64,000 nt of DNA from Saccharomycopsis crataegensis (Eukaryota; Ascomycota; Saccharomycetes; Ascoideales; Saccharomycopsidaceae). Position 1 is the stretch's first letter; the number at the start of each line of letters is the position of its first letter. Shown piece by piece: positions 59,797 through 64,000 of this stretch. The stretch spans positions 1,426,001 through 1,490,000 of the forward strand of contig NW_027043838.1 in the NCBI RefSeq assembly GCF_037102585.1, in the 5' to 3' direction. Both the position numbers and the translations under genes were made by a program. The notes beneath the pieces are model-generated. The model was not told the origin of the DNA, made no database searches, and saw nothing but the letters and a program-made list of their open reading frames with translations.

Positions 59797-61050
59797 TCAC
59801 GAAACACAAACAATTTGACCTCTTAGTGGAATATCTTGATTGGGGTTTTCTGAAAAAATATACTCAAAACTAGATTCCATTGAGCTTTTAAATGCAATGG
59901 TGAAATTTTCCGTCGTGTGAGCATATAGTAGGTGCGTCTGATGCGGGGTCGTCTTCTGGGAATCAACAAAAGATCTGATAAGCCCGGTGACCCCAACGTA
60001 TAATCTATTGGTCAGTAATTCAGTGATGGAGCTTGAAAGTAGTTCGGCCGAGTCATAAATGTTTTTGCTATCTTCCAAGTGCAAAGCAGATAATATATAG
60101 TTACAACAATAACGAGAAATATCCGATGAAATAATTTGCTCGCCATTCCCCGTAGCTAATAAACTGATTTCATAAATGACTCCATTATCATCCAAATCTT
60201 CGTCTGCTTTCCGTTTTCTTGAATTCAACTTTGGTTCTATCACGTTCTTATAAAAAGGTAAATCCCTGCTAGACATTATGAAAGTTCCTGCCCCCAAAAC
60301 ACTAGCACAACCAATTCTTCCGGGATTTTTTAACATGTTACCTCCAGATGATGTTCCGTTAAGTATATTTCCCTTCTTATCAACTATCAGAACTCCGATT
60401 GTATCGGTGATATACTCGATGTTATGGTTCATTTTTTGGTAATTTTCTTCAAACAGCTCACTCTGTTCTCTCCTCATTTCATCCCAGTAATGATACAGTC
60501 TCTCAGCACCATTTGTGATTAATGTATCGTTATCACACTTTCCTTCCTCAAAAAATTCTAGTGGCAGCTGGGAATGGTAATCCACGCCACCATCAACAAT
60601 AAAACAAGGCTTCGTCACACCCAATTCTTTATCACCAAATGTGATTTCTGCCATCCTTGAGAAATTCAAGCACCTTGAGATTGGGAATTTGTAATTCTTT
60701 ATTCCAGTCATTCCAAAATAACAATTCTGAGATGTGCCAACCTTCAACAATATCTGAGCATCATTGTATACCTGTCCATCTGAAGCCAAAGACGAACCAA
60801 TGGAGGCATTCGTCAACAAAGAACCTTCAATTAACTTTGAAACGTCTGATAGCGCTTTCATAGAACCGGTGGGGATTTCAAATTTTCCCAGGCTTTCATA
60901 TATGGTTGTATTGGAGAGATTCTCATCATTCAATGCCAAGATGCCCTTAGTACAAGCCTTCTTGAGCAATTTTTTGAACGATTTGCTGTTCTTAATCAGA
61001 TGTTTGCCAGCACCAACATGGATCAATACAATTTCATGAGAATTTGCCAT
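59797..61050 (-). CDS. Taspase-1-like threonine protease (Ntn hydrolase, asparaginase-2 family)
   Basis: A 417-aa N-terminal-nucleophile hydrolase. The start has the family's IVLIHVGAGKH motif and a helical KSFKKLLKKACTKG stretch as in Taspase-1. The self-cleavage site is YITD|TIGVLIVD, so Asp216-Thr217 would yield alpha and beta chains with Thr217 as nucleophile. Downstream NGTSSGGNMLKNPGRIGCASVLGAG matches the Taspase-1 SSGG...LK.PGR.G.A pattern, more than glycosylasparaginase or plant-type asparaginase. Human Taspase-1 cleaves MLL after Asp; a fungal substrate is not known to me. The C-terminal 130 residues are diverged. It is divergent from the PET20-domain gene. Confidence 0.82.
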   Translation of the reverse strand: MANSHEIVLIHVGAGKHLIKNSKSFKKLLKKACTKGILALNDENLSNTTIYESLGKFEIPTGSMKALSDVSKLIEGSLLTNASIGSSLASDGQVYNDAQILLKVGTSQNCYFGMTGIKNYKFPISRCLNFSRMAEITFGDKELGVTKPCFIVDGGVDYHSQLPLEFFEEGKCDNDTLITNGAERLYHYWDEMRREQSELFEENYQKMNHNIEYITDTIGVLIVDKKGNILNGTSSGGNMLKNPGRIGCASVLGAGTFIMSSRDLPFYKNVIEPKLNSRKRKADEDLDDNGVIYEISLLATGNGEQIISSDISRYCCNYILSALHLEDSKNIYDSAELLSSSITELLTNRLYVGVTGLIRSFVDSQKTTPHQTHLLYAHTTENFTIAFKSSMESSFEYIFSENPNQDIPLRGQIVCVS

Positions 61051-61426
61051 CTATCTTCCTATAAAAAAATAGTCTTTAAGATCACAAAAGATCAAAATAT
61101 GTTTAATTCCAAAGCAAGATTGTCAGTTACTTATCTAACCAGCGATTGAACAATTCGCATTAGGAGACATCTACCTGGATATCCTCGATAATTGGATGGG
61201 AGTAATGTTACATAAATTTGTGTGACTTCAATAAGAAGAATGTTTTGGCAATCAACGGGGAGAGACTCTCCACCCGTAGCGGTGGTTACCGCAGTCCGCG
61301 CCGGGTGGGATTATCCGGGTATTCGCTGCGTTTGGAGATCCCGTTAATTTTTTGAAGGTCATCAATCAATTACGTTATAATGGTGTGCGAATCGAATCTC
61401 AAATAAGATCCCAGACTCATAGGACA
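61051..61426. promoter_or_regulatory. Divergent promoter region with stacked GC-rich palindromes
   Basis: 376 bases between the taspase-like and PET20-domain genes. Within 61260-61308 lie GAGAG-A-CTCTC (61260-61270), a hairpin GCGGT-GGTT-ACCGC (61279-61292), and outer arms CCACCCG (61270-61276) and CGGGTGG (61302-61308) that enclose it. The block is far more GC-rich than the surrounding sequence. Confidence 0.6.
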
Positions 61427-62833
61427 ATGTTGACGGTAAAGAGGGTGGTGCTTCATCCTAAAATATGCAGTATTGACAACATCCTGTCACTACTGAGAAG
61501 ATGGAACTCTACAACTGCAAAGTCATTAAAGCCACAACAGCTTAATCTTCCTAGAGTTAGAGATACCCAAAACATAAGTCAAAGAGGTATGCTCGGTTAA
61601 CCTTTTTTTTTTTTTTGTTTTTGAAACCATTATTCGTTGTTTGTTTTTTATTTTATTTTACTAACGATTTCAGTTGTCAACCTTGAAGGTCTTTTTGCAG
61701 GTTATAAACCCCTTTTCTTGGGAAATGGGTCGGCAGAATTAGATCCGTTGGCCAACATAGACGAATTTGAGGATCTCTTTGGTCAAAATGAAGAAATGGG
61801 AGGTGATCAACCATTGGTCCCATGGAATGCGTCTATTGGTGGGCTTCTTTATAATGACGATGCATTTCGTGGCGTGCCAAAGGATGTGGTTAAACAACTT
61901 CCTTTCTTCAAACCACCTGAGGCTAATAAGGAAGGTGGTAACCAAAATAAGAGATCCAAGTACATCAATTTCAAAGTTCACAACAAAATTGTAGATGGAG
62001 GGCTTTTTGATAATTATCAATCCAATGCCAGGTCAAAAAAAGCCTTCAAGAAAAAGAGCATTGTTACTGGTGCCAATAATAAGATTAGCTTCACCCCCGG
62101 TAATGTGGTGGATGATACTTATGATCACTATGCCGACCTATTTCTGGATTATTTATACTCCAATGATATTAATTTGGAGCTTATTAAAGAAAAAGAGCTG
62201 CTATTGCAGTGCGTTATCGATAATTTCAAAAACAAGCTTAATAATGAGTTGAGAAAGAAGTATGGAACTGAATTGTTATCAAACACCCCGATATACAGAT
62301 TACCAAGATACATCTTTGTTCAAAGAAAGACCATATCTAGCAAGCTGTTGTTCAAAAAAAAGCTTTACAAGATTCTTCTCAAGGAAACCGCAATGTTATA
62401 TCGAATGTCTCATGGCTTTAGAGCTACAGAGTATAATAAGGATCGTTTCAGAAAAAGCTTTATGAAAAATGTCAAACTTTTGGTGAATAATCTTGTGAAA
62501 AAGATTTCCATAGATTTCCAAAACCCTAAATTTGCTGATGCTTTGGTGATCAAGAAAGTTTTAAAGTCAGCAAATGGAAATGCCAAGGATATCACGTTTG
62601 GAAGAATATATTGGTTTAATCCAAAGAGAAGATTTGATTTGATCAGGAGAGGTAAACAGCAAACTGCATTATACCACGAACACTCGAAATCTATTAAAGG
62701 GTGGATATTGACCCCGATGTCTCTTATATGTAGACATGGGATAGAACAGTTGAAAGTTGTGAAGGAAAATATCAAAACCGTTGACGAGAATGAACAAAAC
62801 CATAACGATATAAGCAATGACTCAAGAAAGTAG
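61427..62833 (+). CDS. PET20-domain mitochondrial protein, two exons
   Basis: Exon 1 is 61427-61586 and exon 2 is 61674-62833, giving 439 aa. Exon 1 encodes a basic presequence (MLTVKRVVLHPKICS, then LLRRWNSTT). The join reads SQR-V-VNLEGLFAGYKPLF, which begins the Pet20 signature: GYKPLFLGNG, then PWNASIGGLL, then DDAFRGVPKDVVKQLPFFKPP. In S. cerevisiae, Pet20 and Sue1 share this domain; Pet20 is needed for respiratory growth and Sue1 for degradation of unstable cytochrome c. Here the domain is followed by about 280 further residues, basic and helical, absent from those two short proteins. It may therefore be a longer, different member. Function beyond mitochondrial location is not known. 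Confidence 0.75.
61587..61673 (+). other. Intron of the PET20-domain gene
   Basis: 87-bp intron. Donor GTATGC, TACTAAC near 61659-61665, acceptor TTTCAG ending at 61673. Phase 1. It separates the presequence exon from the Pet20 domain. Confidence 0.88.
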
Positions 62834-63913
62834 TTTTTTGGCATACGTGTGGTTTTTCTGGACCGTTTTTTTCATTTCCTTTAAATTAATTTTGTTTTCT
62901 AAAATTGGTATCCTTTTTTTGGCATTGTTTTGGGGTTGTTGTTTTTTTTTTTCGTTGAAAATATTTATTTTGTTCTCACGGTTTATTATATATCATATAT
63001 TTACGGTAGAAGCATCTCATTTTTCCCTGACGGGGTGCATTTTAATTAGATTCATTTAAATTAGGGTTATTTATTTATTTTCTTGTAGATTTACCCCATC
63101 ACAATCTAGCTAATATTTTTGTTTGTAGAGAAATGATTATTAGAGGTATAGCTTCCCACTTTCTATGATTATTTTGAATAATTTGACATGCTTTAATTCC
63201 ACGTTGGTGCTATTGTGGTCCTCAATTTATGTCAAGAAAGAAACCACCAGATTACCTATTGTTGTAGTGACACATTCTGAGTATCGGGACTTGCATGAGT
63301 ATATTAGAAGACTGGCTAATTAAACAATAGATACTTTTTCTAATTTCTTCATCATGTAGTACCCTGCTCGACTTTTTTCTATGACGAGAAATCCTATAAT
63401 AATTGAATGTTGTAAAAAAAAAACTCTTATGAAATCACTATAATTTTGTCTACTCTGCCATAAAAAGAGCAAGTAATTCTATTATTTATTTAACATGTTG
63501 TCATATTTTTGTACTCACTAGTTTTTCTTGAAGAGACATCGCAAAGTTTTAGTGTCGTCTAAGCTAAAGATAATTGAATTGATTAATGTTGCTTCTTTCC
63601 TTTCTCATCATTTTATCATTTTATGCTACGTAATTTTGAACTCTAATTACTAATCATTAGATTTTTGAGGGGACTGTCATTTAAACTAACGAATTTTTCA
63701 TCTTTGTTAATATTGGCAAGGAAATGAATCATGATTTTCATTTAAAATATTCATAGGTGATTGAAACCTAATTAAAATGACATTCGAATGTTGACTTTCA
63801 AGAATCATTCATTTAAACCAATATAACATAACTAGCCAATAAATTAAAAAAAAAAAAAACAAAAAAAAAAACAGCGTTAGAAGTAAGTCTCGAGGAAAAT
63901 TCACAAAAAATTG
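62834..63913. other. 1.1-kb AT-rich region without a recognised gene
   Basis: T-rich sequence follows the PET20-domain stop (62930-63000). A-rich runs lie at 63413-63423 and 63847-63872, the latter just before a possible signal-peptide start. No coding region, tRNA or repeat family is recognised. Confidence 0.5.
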
Positions 63914-64000
63914 ATGATGATTAAAAATATCTGCCTATTATTGCTTTGTGGCAATGGTTCAAGTATACCCAATCGAAAGCACTTTTCTTCAGTAAACTTG
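63914..64000 (+). CDS. Possible start of a secreted-protein gene running off the window
   Basis: An ATG at 63914 (with a second at 63917) opens a frame of 29 codons that is still open at the window end. The translation begins MMIKNICLLLLCGNG, like a short signal peptide, but with nothing conserved to confirm it. An A-rich leader precedes it. It could equally be chance. Confidence 0.25.
   Translation, partial: MMIKNICLLLLCGNGSSIPNRKHFSSVNL

Noticed and set aside
61240-61330. Structured GC-rich segment as a tRNA gene
   Set aside because: There is no A-box/B-box pair, no anticodon arm and no acceptor pairing. It is a set of palindromes in a promoter.

Overview
The window is nuclear DNA of an ascomycete budding yeast (Saccharomycotina). 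It is AT-rich and densely packed with mostly single-exon genes. The few introns are short, and nearly all carry a perfect TACTAAC branch point. Protein content matches yeast genes such as MIC60, ERG28, TOS1, MID1, RSC58, MMS21 and PUS4. The species cannot be named from this window. CTG codons occur at hydrophobic positions (for example in a YKE4 membrane segment near 7912), which fits leucine decoding, but the codon's meaning is not settled here. I found no tRNA, rRNA or CRISPR array.

Layout. 1-11062: 3' end of an IML2-type gene; MIC60; mitochondrial ribosomal protein uS15m; a mitochondrial-looking serine/homoserine O-acyltransferase (CYS2 type); ERG28 (spliced); the zinc transporter YKE4; and a three-exon CRP1/MDG1-type gene. 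12163-19204: a cell-surface block with a repeat-rich GPI-type protein, a secreted aspartic protease, an RTA1-family membrane protein and the wall protein TOS1. A 2.1-kb gene-free stretch lies inside this block. 20094-24275: a broken nuclease-plus-kinase-like gene, a spliced SLC25 carrier, and a GC-rich RidA-family gene that stands out from its surroundings. 24832-34312: a very large CDC25-type Ras exchange factor (2749 aa), a 31-unit TAT microsatellite and a derlin. 34.7-36.3 kb: a fossil Ty1/copia element.

37137-49208: a geranylgeranyl diphosphate synthase (BTS1 type), a glycerol-3-phosphate acyltransferase (GPT2/SCT1) and two adjacent, related Zn2Cys6 regulators. 50056-64000: a small, probably spliced, membrane protein of unknown function; PUS4; MID1; RSC58 (spliced); MMS21; the AGC kinase YPK3; a taspase-1-like threonine protease; a spliced PET20-domain mitochondrial protein; and a possible secreted-protein gene leaving the window.

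Most neighbours are functionally unrelated, as is usual in yeast. Two groupings are notable: the cell-surface block, and the mitochondrial trio MIC60, uS15m and CYS2. Intron reconstruction was the main gain: ERG28, CRP1/MDG1, the SLC25 carrier, RSC58 and the PET20-domain gene make sense only when spliced. No clear novel multi-gene system is present. The best leads are the nuclease-kinase fossil, the GC-rich RidA gene, the enlarged Ras GEF, the yeast taspase and a set of stacked palindromes in a divergent promoter.
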